The position numbers and the translations under genes are program-made. Below are positions 1 through 6,358 of a DNA stretch of 24,495 bases, in pieces (within the stretch, counting starts at the first letter, position 1; every line of letters begins with the position of its first letter). Source of the DNA: CAYRGQ01 sp964444885. Its GTDB lineage: Bacteria > Bacteroidota > Bacteroidia > Sphingobacteriales > Sphingobacteriaceae. The stretch is from contig CAYUIZ010000039.1 in the NCBI GenBank assembly GCA_964444885.1, positions 1 to 24,495 of the forward strand, read 5' to 3'. The notes beneath the pieces were generated by a model. It was not told where the DNA came from and did not search any database. It saw nothing but the letters and a program-made list of their open reading frames with translations.

Positions 1-179
1 TGCACCAGCGCACACCTGTGTTTATGGGTAATAGGGAGATGGTGGAAGCGATTGAAGTTTCGCTGGCGAACGCGGTGGAATCGAATGTTTCCCCTGAGAT
101 TCGTGAAGATTTAGCGGACTTTAGCGACTGTTACGAATCGCGTGGTTGCCCGGCTTTGCACATAGAAATGGAAAAATAA
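1..179 (+). CDS. fbp: C-terminal end of probable class I fructose-1,6-bisphosphatase (partial)
   Basis: An open frame enters from the left edge (first full codon at base 3) and ends at TAA 177-179, giving 58 residues. The opening residues HQRTPVFMGNREMVEAIE resemble the C-terminal end of class I fructose-1,6-bisphosphatases, where a conserved LHQR stretch is followed by a hydrophobic strand and a GN/GS..MVE helix. That enzyme hydrolyses fructose-1,6-bisphosphate to fructose-6-phosphate in the cytoplasm during gluconeogenesis. About 40 further residues follow, ending in a Cys-containing tail, which is longer than the tail of the E. coli enzyme. The catalytic domain lies outside the window, so the call rests on this short motif alone. 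The gene is convergent with the operon ending at 1879. Confidence 0.6.
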   Translation, partial: HQRTPVFMGNREMVEAIEVSLANAVESNVSPEIREDLADFSDCYESRGCPALHIEMEK

Positions 180-219
180 AGCGGCGCTGAGGGAAACCGT
201 TTTAAATTATCTCCTTGGG

Positions 220-461
220 TTTGTCACGGTTTTTGTCTGCTATGCGGCAAAAACACGCGCCAAACACGCCTATTGGCAATCTNNNNNNNNNNNNNNNNNN
301 NNNNNNNNNNNNNNNNNNNNNNNNNNNNNNNNNNNNNNNNNNNNNNNNNNNNNNNNNNNNNNNNNNNNNNNNNNNNNNNNNNTTTGCGCCGGGCGTTGCC
401 CAGGCGCTATCCATATAGCACCCCTTCGGGGTTGCCTCTCATTTAAAGCGATTCCCCTGCC
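220..461 (+). repeat. REP-like palindromic repeat, copy 1 (interrupted by gap)
   Basis: The left half (220-282) matches copy 2 closely, beginning tttgtcacggttttt and containing atgcggcaaaaacacgcgcc. The right half (383-461) carries the core: hairpin gcgccgggc-gtt-gcccaggcgc (9 bp with one bulged A), mini-stem ctat-ccat-atag, and cccc-ttc-gggg. The tail after the core (ctcattta/gaag...tcccctgcc) is shared with copy 3 but not with copy 2. The left half also has perfect arms gtttttg/caaaaac around the atgcgg segment. Serial small stems are typical of REP/BIME-type elements. Orientation is arbitrary. Confidence 0.8.
283..382. other. Assembly gap of 100 N
   Basis: Exactly 100 N, the usual placeholder for a scaffold gap of unknown size. 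It falls inside repeat copy 1. The sequence left of the gap ends ggcaatct and the sequence right of it begins tttgcgcc. In copy 2 these two pieces are directly joined (600-612), so the true gap could be close to zero or could hide extra repeat units. Confidence 0.97.
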
Positions 462-540
462 AATTAGTGACGCACGGTAAAGGGCATAAATAATGCTGAT
501 CGCCCACCACGGGAAATTGGTTTTGGCGTTATTTCTGGAT

Positions 541-660
541 TTTGTCACGGTTTTCGTCCGACATGCGGCAAAAACACGCGCCAAAACCCGCCTACTTGGC
601 AATCTTTTGCGCCGGGCGTTGCCCAGGCGCTATCCATATAGCACCCCTTCGGGGTTGCCT
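541..660 (+). repeat. REP-like palindromic repeat, copy 2 (complete)
   Basis: This is the full-length uninterrupted copy. It runs tttgtcacggtttt, atgcggcaaaaacacgcgcc, then the core at about 604-656 with hairpin gcgccgggc-gtt-gcccaggcgc, ctat-ccat-atag and gca-cccc-ttc-gggg-t-tgc. It matches copy 1 across roughly 60 bp upstream of the core and about 50 bp of core, and loses similarity to copies 1 and 3 right after ggggttgcc. It lies about 158 bp after the core of copy 1. Confidence 0.85.
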
Positions 661-996
661 TTTATGTAATGATTTATAAGCATCGGCCTACATAAGGCGA
701 GGTTCACTTGTTATCTGCCTCGTTACCTGCCTGGCTGGCAGGCTGAGTAGTGGCAAAATAACCCAAACCTCTTTCCCATTTCAATGCCGCTTGGCGCTCG
801 TGCCGTCCGCAGGAAAGGAGGCAACTCGAGCCTTTTGCAAAGCCTCCGCTTCAGGCGCCCCCGCAGCCCTCGGCGTTGCTGAAGTGAACAATAGGCATCC
901 CAACCACACCGCCTTACGTTGTTTCCTTTCCCACTGCTGTGACATAGGGGTTGCTTTCTGCTTAAACGGAAAATCAAGTATACAATATTACAAACC

Positions 997-1099
997 GTCA
1001 TGTCGAGTGTGGGTCAGCGGAGGCCAGCGGGGAATCGAGACATCGCAACAGCATATCCCATGCGACCCCTCGGTTTCGCTCCGCTGCACTCGGGGTGAC
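997..1099. repeat. Long imperfect palindromic repeat upstream of GIY-YIG gene
   Basis: The left arm gtcatgtcgagtg (997-1009) pairs with the right arm cactcggggtgac (1087-1099) except for a 3-base internal mismatch. Inside, cagcgga and gaatcgag pair with ctcggtttc and tccgctg segments. The pattern gtcatgtcgag...cactcggggtgac resembles a family of dispersed palindromes common in Bacteroidota intergenic DNA. That resemblance is from memory, and only one copy occurs in this window. Confidence 0.6.
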
Positions 1100-1183
1100 G
1101 TGTAGGGATAATGAAGCTTTTCTTAATTTTGAACCGACAAAAATGCCGGCATTTGCCAATCGCTACATATAAGCCTTACGATC

Positions 1184-1483
1184 ATGGTACGAGGAGGACA
1201 CATATACATCATGACCAACAAAACACAAAGCACCTTGTACATTGGCGTTACGTCTGACTTGAGATCGCGTGTTTATCAACACAAAACACGACATTACCCG
1301 CTCTCCTTTACAGCACGGTTTAATCTGGTGCATATCGTTTACTACGAATATTTTGATTCGATCGAAGAAGCCATCCAACGAGAAAAGCAATTGAAGAAAT
1401 GGAGGAGATCTAAAAAGAACAAACTAATCGAAATGAAAAACCCTCATTGGAATGATTTGTGGCGCGAAACAGAAGATTTATGA
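1184..1483 (+). CDS. GIY-YIG family endonuclease domain protein (single domain)
   Basis: A 99-residue protein consisting of one GIY-YIG nuclease domain. The GIY-equivalent is H6-I7-Y8 and the YIG is Y19-I20-G21, followed by the Arg-rich helix (R27, R29) and the metal-binding Glu in IQREKQLKKW (E67). The start at 1184 matches the family N-terminus, a short basic GG segment before YIM.NK; the later Met (1211) would remove the first catalytic motif. Small stand-alone proteins of this kind are frequent in Bacteroidota, and their substrate is mostly unknown. The family cuts DNA using the Tyr, Arg and Glu residues, all present here. There is no operon partner. The gene lies between hairpin repeats: the 997-1099 palindrome upstream, and the 1701-1719 hairpin and repeat copy 3 downstream. 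No transposase or intron structure is visible, so homing or repeat-linked activity is only a hypothesis. Confidence 0.85.
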   Translation: MVRGGHIYIMTNKTQSTLYIGVTSDLRSRVYQHKTRHYPLSFTARFNLVHIVYYEYFDSIEEAIQREKQLKKWRRSKKNKLIEMKNPHWNDLWRETEDL

Positions 1484-1700
1484 AGCCTCGATTAGTTGAT
1501 CTCGCGCTGTCGCGTCAGTGCACGATGACCGGTTTGGGGTTCTATTCGACACGGCGATCTACACGGCGTCATGCCGCTAGTCCCGCAAGGTGGAGAACTT
1601 GATTCGACATCTGTTTATAGTTAGCACAAACCTTCCTGTTGCTTCTGCTTTTTTCGTGCCTGTTGTGCGAATACGGTTGCACCTGCCAGTAACCAAGAGA

Positions 1701-1719
1701 CCCCGGATCAAGTCCGGGG
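1701..1719. repeat. Perfect GC-rich hairpin ccccgga-tcaag-tccgggg
   Basis: A 7-bp perfect stem with a 5-base loop, followed by gtgacgg. Elements of the form ccccggatcaagtccgggg-tgac are widespread dispersed hairpins in bacterial intergenic DNA. Only one copy is present here. No T-run follows on either strand, so it is not a typical intrinsic terminator. Confidence 0.6.
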
Positions 1720-1747
1720 TGACGGTTTGGCGCGAATATGCGAATAC

Positions 1748-1850
1748 GGAAAACCCGCCTATTGGCATTCTTTTGCGCCGGGCGTTGCCCTGGCGCTATC
1801 CATATAGCACCCCTTCGGGGTTGATTCTCATTTGAAGAGACTCCCCTGCC
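1748..1850 (+). repeat. REP-like palindromic repeat, copy 3
   Basis: The segment aaaacccgcctattggcattcttttgcgcc leads into the same core as copies 1 and 2, with gcgccgggc-gtt-gccctggcgc (the bulged A replaced by T), ctat-ccat-atag and cccc-ttc-gggg. Its downstream tail, ctcatttgaagagactcccctgcc, matches the tail of copy 1. The upstream tttgtcacgg block of copies 1 and 2 is absent, so the copies are mosaics of shared blocks. It lies about 30 bp beyond the stop codon of the Gfo/Idh gene. Confidence 0.8.
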
Positions 1851-1878
1851 TTATTATGCCGTATTGAGTCCCGGTACT

Positions 1879-3249
1879 TTATCCAAAACCTTCGATCTCC
1901 CACCCTTTGCGGTATGTGCGTTTTAAAAGTTTCTCCGCGGCGGGGTTATTAGGTATGCGCATGTTCTTGGCGTCCCATTCAAGAAGCTTGCCGGGTGTCT
2001 GAATCGCGACGGTACCCAATAAAATGGCTTCTGTCATCGGGCCGGATTGGGCGAAGTGCGATTCGGTCTGAACACGGCCCAAACAAGCGTCTATATAATG
2101 ATGATAGTGGTTGCGTTCTTCTAAGCTGGGATACTGTATCTGCGAAAATTTAGACTCCGGAAGCAGTTTGGGCATTCCGCCATGCGGAATCAGCAATGCC
2201 CCTTCCGTTCCGATAATCATCGCGGCCTCTTCTGGATAATTGGCCACGTCAAATAACGCGCGCACCTCCTCAGGCGGATAAAATTCCCCATCAAACCATT
2301 CTACAGGCACCGTATCCTTTTCTGTGTTTTCATTCCCCGGGAACACCCATTGGATATGATTGCCTTGAGACCACGTATCGTTCCGGCGTGCTGCAGACGT
2401 TGCCCAGGATTGCTGTACCGCTGCAGTAACTGACAACGGAGCCTGCAGGTCAAGCCCTTTCCATACCGCATCAAATATGTGGCAGCCAATATCGCCAGAC
2501 CATCCCGTACCGAAGTCTAACCAAGTACGCCAAATGCCGGGGTGATAAATACCCTTCACGTAAGGGCGCATCGGGGCGGTACCGATCCATTTATCCCAAT
2601 CAAGGGTGGCCGGCACCGGGTCTCCTGCTGCAGGTCTGGGGCCCGCAAGCCTATACCCTGCTATTCCCGATCTATTGGAACACAAATAAACATGCTTAAC
2701 TTTACCTATCAACTTTTCTTTCAGCCACCGCACACCCGTCCGGTCGCCTTTGGACGAAGCATGCTGGGTCCCCAATTGGGTCACCACGCCCGCCTTTACC
2801 GCAGCCTCCGTGAGTACCCGTACTTCCGCTACATCGTGGCACATGGGCTTCTGGCAATACACATGCTTCCCCGCTTTTATGGAAGTCATGGCAATGGGGA
2901 AGTGATTGTGATCGGGAACACTCACATTGACCGAGTCGATGTTGTTTTTCTCGGCTTCCAGCATCACACGCCAATCTGTGTAGGTACGCGCATTTGGCAG
3001 AATCGCTGACGCTTGGTCGAGGTGCGCTTTATCGACATCACACAGCGCAACAATTTCTACATCGGGGTGCGCCAAGAAATTCTGCAGATCATGGGCTCCC
3101 ATCCCCCCGACGCCGATGCAAGCATGACGCACTTTTTTAGCTTTCATCCCCGCCATCGCGTTTTCAAGAAAAAAGGGAGCTCCGATCGCCACTGTGGTGG
3201 CAGTTCGCAAGAATGTCCGCCGAGACGGCAAGAATTTTTTGTTCATCAT
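1879..3249 (-). CDS. Exported Gfo/Idh/MocA family oxidoreductase
   Basis: A 456-residue protein with an N-terminal twin-arginine signal (S9-R10-R11-T-F-L, then a hydrophobic stretch to about residue 34). The Rossmann nucleotide-binding motif is G46-V-G-G-M-G51. The usual EKP motif appears as Q133-K-P135, and the second domain carries GDIGCHIFD (D253, H257, D260), the catalytic region of the family. Members oxidise or reduce sugar carbons with tightly bound or soluble NAD(P); the TAT signal suggests it is folded with cofactor in the cytoplasm and then exported. It is the last gene of a minus-strand operon, 82 nt after the subunit 3-like gene. Two ATGs (3249, 3246) are adjacent and either could be used; no Shine-Dalgarno is evident. 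A plausible role is interconverting keto-sugars made by the upstream GMC enzyme, but the substrate cannot be read from sequence. Confidence 0.9.
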   Translation of the reverse strand: MMNKKFLPSRRTFLRTATTVAIGAPFFLENAMAGMKAKKVRHACIGVGGMGAHDLQNFLAHPDVEIVALCDVDKAHLDQASAILPNARTYTDWRVMLEAEKNNIDSVNVSVPDHNHFPIAMTSIKAGKHVYCQKPMCHDVAEVRVLTEAAVKAGVVTQLGTQHASSKGDRTGVRWLKEKLIGKVKHVYLCSNRSGIAGYRLAGPRPAAGDPVPATLDWDKWIGTAPMRPYVKGIYHPGIWRTWLDFGTGWSGDIGCHIFDAVWKGLDLQAPLSVTAAVQQSWATSAARRNDTWSQGNHIQWVFPGNENTEKDTVPVEWFDGEFYPPEEVRALFDVANYPEEAAMIIGTEGALLIPHGGMPKLLPESKFSQIQYPSLEERNHYHHYIDACLGRVQTESHFAQSGPMTEAILLGTVAIQTPGKLLEWDAKNMRIPNNPAAEKLLKRTYRKGWEIEGFG

Positions 3250-3262
3250 GTATAGTTTAGGT

Positions 3263-3297
3263 TTGTAAACCGTCTCATACGCGCGGACGATTTACAA
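3263..3297. other. Intercistronic hairpin upstream of Gfo/Idh gene
   Basis: Arms TTGTAAACCGTC (3263-3274) and GACGATTTACAA (3286-3297) pair over 12 positions with one C-A mismatch and an 11-base loop. It sits 14 nt upstream of the Gfo/Idh start in the minus-strand message. On the minus strand no T-run follows, so it is more likely an mRNA processing or stability element than a terminator. Confidence 0.45.
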
Positions 3298-3331
3298 GCT
3301 CATTTTTTACTAGCAATCCTGATTGTTTGGG

Positions 3332-3964
3332 TTAACCCCAACTGCTTTCAAAGCCGTGTTCCTTGAGAATATCCTCAGGCACACCATCCCAATAGCCCGG
3401 TTGATTTCCGGCGTAGCCAATATCCTTAACGCCTATTTCGCTGGTGTAAAAACCGGAGGCCGTCAAGTTGCGCATTAAACTAAAAAACTGTGCTCCTTGG
3501 GTCATCTCCGGCGCCACGCTGTCCGGGTAAGCGATGGCATCCACAATTTCGATTTTCTGCGCTTGCTCACAATCAACAAATGCATGCCCGTATCGCTGGG
3601 AACACTTTACATCCAGCCATTTCAACCCGCCGCGAAGCGGAATCTTATAGGCGGGAATGTCCTTCACCATAAATTCGATAAACTCCGGAACACCGGCATC
3701 TGTCGCATTGCCAGACACGCTATCCGAGGGAATGATAATATTGGCCAGCACGGCGATCGTAGCCATTTCGTGTTCATTGAAAAACCGCTCATTCAGCATC
3801 GCCAAATTGCGTTCGTGCTCTTCGTCCGTGACGCCGGGAAGTTTATCGGCTTTTAGCTGCAGTCCTGCTTTGTCGGAGTCTGTAGCGGGGCCGCAGCCAT
3901 CCAACAGCAGCGCTCCTCCGGCGACGGCCAATCCTAATGTCTTAAGGGAATCTCTTCTATTCAT
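3332..3964 (-). CDS. Gluconate 2-dehydrogenase subunit 3-like lipoprotein
   Basis: A 210-residue protein starting MNRRDSLKTLG, with a hydrophobic segment ending in L21-D-G-C24, a combined twin-arginine-like and lipoprotein signal. The body has the pattern of gluconate 2-dehydrogenase subunit 3 proteins: the FFNEHEMATIAVLANIIIP stretch, then GVPEFIEFMV, and a C-terminal segment with G(F)YTS..G..DIGY.GN.PG(Y)W. In this family the small subunit partners a GMC-type FAD subunit, helping its export and assembly into a membrane-linked sugar dehydrogenase. It starts 19 nt after the GMC stop codon, which supports co-translation as one complex. No cytochrome c subunit gene is adjacent, so the electron acceptor is unknown. 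The start was chosen at the ATG giving the RR motif. Confidence 0.88.
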   Translation of the reverse strand: MNRRDSLKTLGLAVAGGALLLDGCGPATDSDKAGLQLKADKLPGVTDEEHERNLAMLNERFFNEHEMATIAVLANIIIPSDSVSGNATDAGVPEFIEFMVKDIPAYKIPLRGGLKWLDVKCSQRYGHAFVDCEQAQKIEIVDAIAYPDSVAPEMTQGAQFFSLMRNLTASGFYTSEIGVKDIGYAGNQPGYWDGVPEDILKEHGFESSWG

Positions 3965-3983
3965 GATATCAAGGGATTATGCA

Positions 3984-5720
3984 TTATAAATTCAGTTTGC
4001 TTCGCGATTCAAGTATATATTCCGAAGTGCGCATGGAAAGTGCCAGGATCGTCCATGTCAAGTTTTTGTCGCCCTGCTGCACAAAGGGCCCAGCGTCTAC
4101 GACGAACAGATTCTTGCAATCATGCGCCTGCCCCCACCGGTTGAGCACCGACTTTTTGGGATCGTCGCCCATTCTGGTCGTGCCGCCTTCGTGTATAATC
4201 TTGCCCGGCGCTTCCAATCCGTACAAGGTTTCGGGGCCAGGCATCGGCGAAACCGCTAACGCGCCCATCTCGTGCAATATCTCCTGAAACGTTTCTTGCA
4301 TGTGCTTGGCCTGCGCCACTTCCTCGTCAGCCCACTTATAATGAAACCGGAGCACGGGAATTCCATATTTATCAACCCTTGTGGGGTCGATTTCGCAGTA
4401 ATTGTCGTACCGGGCAATAGCGGTGCCGCGTCCGGCCATCCCGACGCTTGCGCCATAAAAACGTCTATAATCCTTTTTCAATTGCTCACCATACCCCCCA
4501 CGCGCCCGGGTTTCGCCATCTTTAGTAGGCACCAGATGATTGACGTGCGGCACCCCGTCCAGGAAGCCGAAGGACGGCATGTGCATTCCGCCGCCGTACT
4601 CGATATGATAACCTCTGGGGAAAGCCAGATTCTTGTTGTCCAGCCACCAGGGGGAGTAAATATGGACGCTTCCAACGCCGTCTTCATTATACCGCTTCCT
4701 ATCGAGGAGCTGCGGCAGTATCCCTCCCGCACTCGCACCGGTAGAATCGTGCAAGTATCGTCCAACCAAACCACTACTATTGGCAAATCCACCGGGGTGG
4801 TATGAGGATTTCGAGTTGAGGAGAATACGCGCACTCTCACAGGCGCTGGCGCCGAGAATGACCATCTTGCCTTTGACACTGTATTCTCGCAAGTCGACCG
4901 TATTGACGTAGGATACGCCCGTGGCTATGCCCTCCTCGTTTGTCAGCACTTCACGAACCATGGCATTGTCAATCACCGTCAAATTGCCTGTCTTAATTGC
5001 GGGGATCACTAAACACGACGAGGAGGAAAAGTCGCCATACACTTTACAGGCACGACCGCATTGCCCGCAATAGAAGCATACCCCGCGATCCTTAATCGTT
5101 GGGGAGGCCTCCGTTAGCACCGACCCTCTCCCCGCAATCACGGGAACGCCTGCCTTTCCTGCCGCACGACGGATATATAGCTCATTCAGGCGGGGCTTAG
5201 GCGGTTTCAAGAAAATACCGTCAGGCTCATTTCGTATGCCTTCTTGCGTACCGTATATGCCGATCATCCGGTCGATTTGATCGTAGTATGGCTTAATCTC
5301 GTCATAGGTAATCGGCCACTCCTCGGTAACTCCATCGACAGGCTTAAAGTCATCGGGCCCCATGCGCAATGATATACGCCCCCAGTGGTTGGTCCTGCCC
5401 CCCAGCATGCGTGCCCTGAACCATTCGAACTGCGTGCCCGAAGCACGGGTATAAGGTTCACCGTCAAGCTCCCATCCACCGTACGCCGCATCGAAATCAC
5501 CAAATGGCCTGACCGTTCCCGCGCCGCGCCGTGGCGACTCCCACGGCCACCGCATTTGAAGTGCATCTTTGGCAGGGTCGAAGTAAGGACCTGCCTCAAG
5601 CATCAGCACTTTTAACCCTGCATTTGCTAAAACATAACCCGCCATGCCGCCCCCTGCCCCCGAACCCACAACAATAGCATCGTAATTGACTGTACTCTCT
5701 TTGATTTCGAAATAAGCCAT
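3984..5720 (-). CDS. GMC-family FAD-dependent oxidoreductase (sugar dehydrogenase large subunit)
   Basis: A 578-residue protein. The FAD dinucleotide-binding motif is G19-S-G-A-G-G-G25, with a ribose-binding acid at E42 (LEAG). MLGGRTNHWG at about 105-114 matches the flavin-contacting segment of this clade. A Cys cluster, C215-C218-C221-C225, could hold an iron-sulfur centre or disulfides. The C-terminal part has HEGGTTRMG (H510) and DKNLTW (N553), spaced like the His-Asn catalytic pair of pyranose oxidase-type enzymes. It has no signal peptide of its own, consistent with export together with the TAT-tagged small subunit that follows 19 nt later. Members of this two-subunit class oxidise hydroxyls of sugars or glycosides, including C3 of glycosides. 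It is the first gene of the operon. The substrate is unproven. Confidence 0.9.
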   Translation of the reverse strand: MAYFEIKESTVNYDAIVVGSGAGGGMAGYVLANAGLKVLMLEAGPYFDPAKDALQMRWPWESPRRGAGTVRPFGDFDAAYGGWELDGEPYTRASGTQFEWFRARMLGGRTNHWGRISLRMGPDDFKPVDGVTEEWPITYDEIKPYYDQIDRMIGIYGTQEGIRNEPDGIFLKPPKPRLNELYIRRAAGKAGVPVIAGRGSVLTEASPTIKDRGVCFYCGQCGRACKVYGDFSSSSCLVIPAIKTGNLTVIDNAMVREVLTNEEGIATGVSYVNTVDLREYSVKGKMVILGASACESARILLNSKSSYHPGGFANSSGLVGRYLHDSTGASAGGILPQLLDRKRYNEDGVGSVHIYSPWWLDNKNLAFPRGYHIEYGGGMHMPSFGFLDGVPHVNHLVPTKDGETRARGGYGEQLKKDYRRFYGASVGMAGRGTAIARYDNYCEIDPTRVDKYGIPVLRFHYKWADEEVAQAKHMQETFQEILHEMGALAVSPMPGPETLYGLEAPGKIIHEGGTTRMGDDPKKSVLNRWGQAHDCKNLFVVDAGPFVQQGDKNLTWTILALSMRTSEYILESRSKLNL

Positions 5721-5779
5721 ATTTCTTTATTAATATTAATGGACATTCCTATTGCACAATGTACTAACAGGGACGCAAT

Positions 5780-5826
5780 GGGCAGACCCTCACCATGGGG
5801 CTTCACCCCACCGGAGGGCGTAGCCC
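5780..5826. repeat. Cluster of GC-rich mini-hairpins (possible second REP-like family)
   Basis: Three short stems lie in series: GGG-CAGA-CCC (5780-5789), GGGG-CTTCA-CCCC (5797-5809) and GGGC-GTA-GCCC (5816-5826). The style (serial small stems with 3-5 base loops) matches the REP-like repeats at the left end, but the sequence differs and only one copy is present here. Confidence 0.45.
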
Positions 5827-6002
5827 GCCCAAGCCTTGCGGTAGCCGTTGAGACATCCAACTGCAGTGCGCTACATTCACCCTGGCCGATACCGATTAAA
5901 AACGCCTAATGCGAGCGAAGGACCGCGGCCTGTGCGCAGGTGGTGGCCTTCATATTTAGTAAGCTATTGGTTTTTAATGTTGGTTATTTCTAAGTGACAA
6001 CG

Positions 6003-6040
6003 CAAATATAGCAATGCAACGCACATTTACGACAAATATA
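6003..6040 (-). promoter_or_regulatory. Candidate promoter(s) for GMC operon: two TATATTTG boxes
   Basis: Read on the minus strand, TATATTTG occurs at 6010-6003 and again at 6040-6033, both exact matches to the Bacteroidota -7 motif TAnnTTTG and 30 bp apart. The TTTG of the upstream box lies 22 bp from the downstream box, close to the expected -33 position. Transcription would start near 5997 or 6027, giving a leader of nearly 300 nt before the GMC gene. Confidence 0.45.
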
Positions 6041-6358
6041 TGCCCTTAATTCGCCAACTCGGCAGCGCTACAGACTAACCACGGTTTGCCGGCCAAGTAT
6101 CGGGTGCCGCCGGCACACCGGGCGGGCCCTAATTGTCAGTGATGCTAATCGCCTAGCACGTGTCATCAGCATTGACACCCGATACACACGGGAACTGCCG
6201 CTGACACCGCTACATGCTCGTAAGTTTTGTGGTATAACCGTGCAGACGGCAGGCCATTAAAGGGGATAAGGGCATGGTGGCAGCAAGTGGTTACCTTGGA
6301 TTCATTGCGTGGCACCATGCTCCTGCGTACACCCACCCGATATTGTCAACGGCCTATC

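Larger units (their letters stand above)
180..1183. other. Gene-free repeat-rich convergent intergenic zone (left part)
   Basis: No convincing gene lies between the end of the left-edge gene and the GIY-YIG gene. The open frames here (for example 723-1001 minus and 791-1105 plus) have low-complexity, Arg- and Cys-rich translations typical of read-through of GC-rich repeats. The stretch holds two copies of a palindromic repeat, an assembly gap, a CCTGCC-TGGCT-GGCAGG inverted repeat at 726-742 and a long imperfect palindrome at 997-1099. I see nothing definable at 745-990. Confidence 0.7.
1484..1878. other. Gene-free convergent intergenic zone (right part) with repeats
   Basis: This lies between the GIY-YIG gene (+) and the stop of the Gfo/Idh gene (-). 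It contains the 1701-1719 hairpin and REP-like copy 3. Frames across it (such as 1590-1835 plus) only read through the repeats. No canonical terminator with a T-run is visible for either flanking gene, and the GC-rich repeat stems may serve as transcript 3' ends. Confidence 0.6.
5721..6358. other. Gene-free leader and intergenic region between sulfatase and GMC operons
   Basis: About 640 bp without a credible gene. The part next to the GMC start (5721-6002) would be a long leader if transcription begins at the TATATTTG boxes at 6003-6040. It also holds a cluster of GC-rich mini-hairpins (5780-5826). Further right are a hairpin TGCTA-ATCGCC-TAGCA, a 6-bp hairpin GTGTCA-TCAGCAT-TGACAC near 6160-6180, and a wide inverted repeat GCATGGTG (6272-6279) / CACCATGC (6313-6320). 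No T-rich terminator is seen downstream of the sulfatase stop. Confidence 0.6.

Noticed and set aside
202..602. Open frames across the N gap and REP-like repeats as genes
   Set aside because: They read through undetermined bases or palindromic repeats in several frames and show no protein-like composition.
723..1105. Overlapping open frames on both strands as small proteins
   Set aside because: Both are low-complexity, Arg/Cys/Pro-rich translations of GC-rich intergenic DNA, with no start signal or recognisable motif.
383..1850. The three repeat copies as a CRISPR array
   Set aside because: The copies are irregularly spaced (hundreds to over a thousand bp), longer than CRISPR repeats and without spacers of uniform size or cas genes.
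2542..3009. 155-residue + strand frame inside the Gfo/Idh gene
   Set aside because: It is the antisense shadow of a well-supported coding sequence and has no recognisable protein features.
3263..3308. Hairpin followed by six T on the + strand as a second orphan terminator
   Set aside because: The T-run starts five bases after the stem and there is a mismatch in the arms, so it is recorded only as an intercistronic hairpin.
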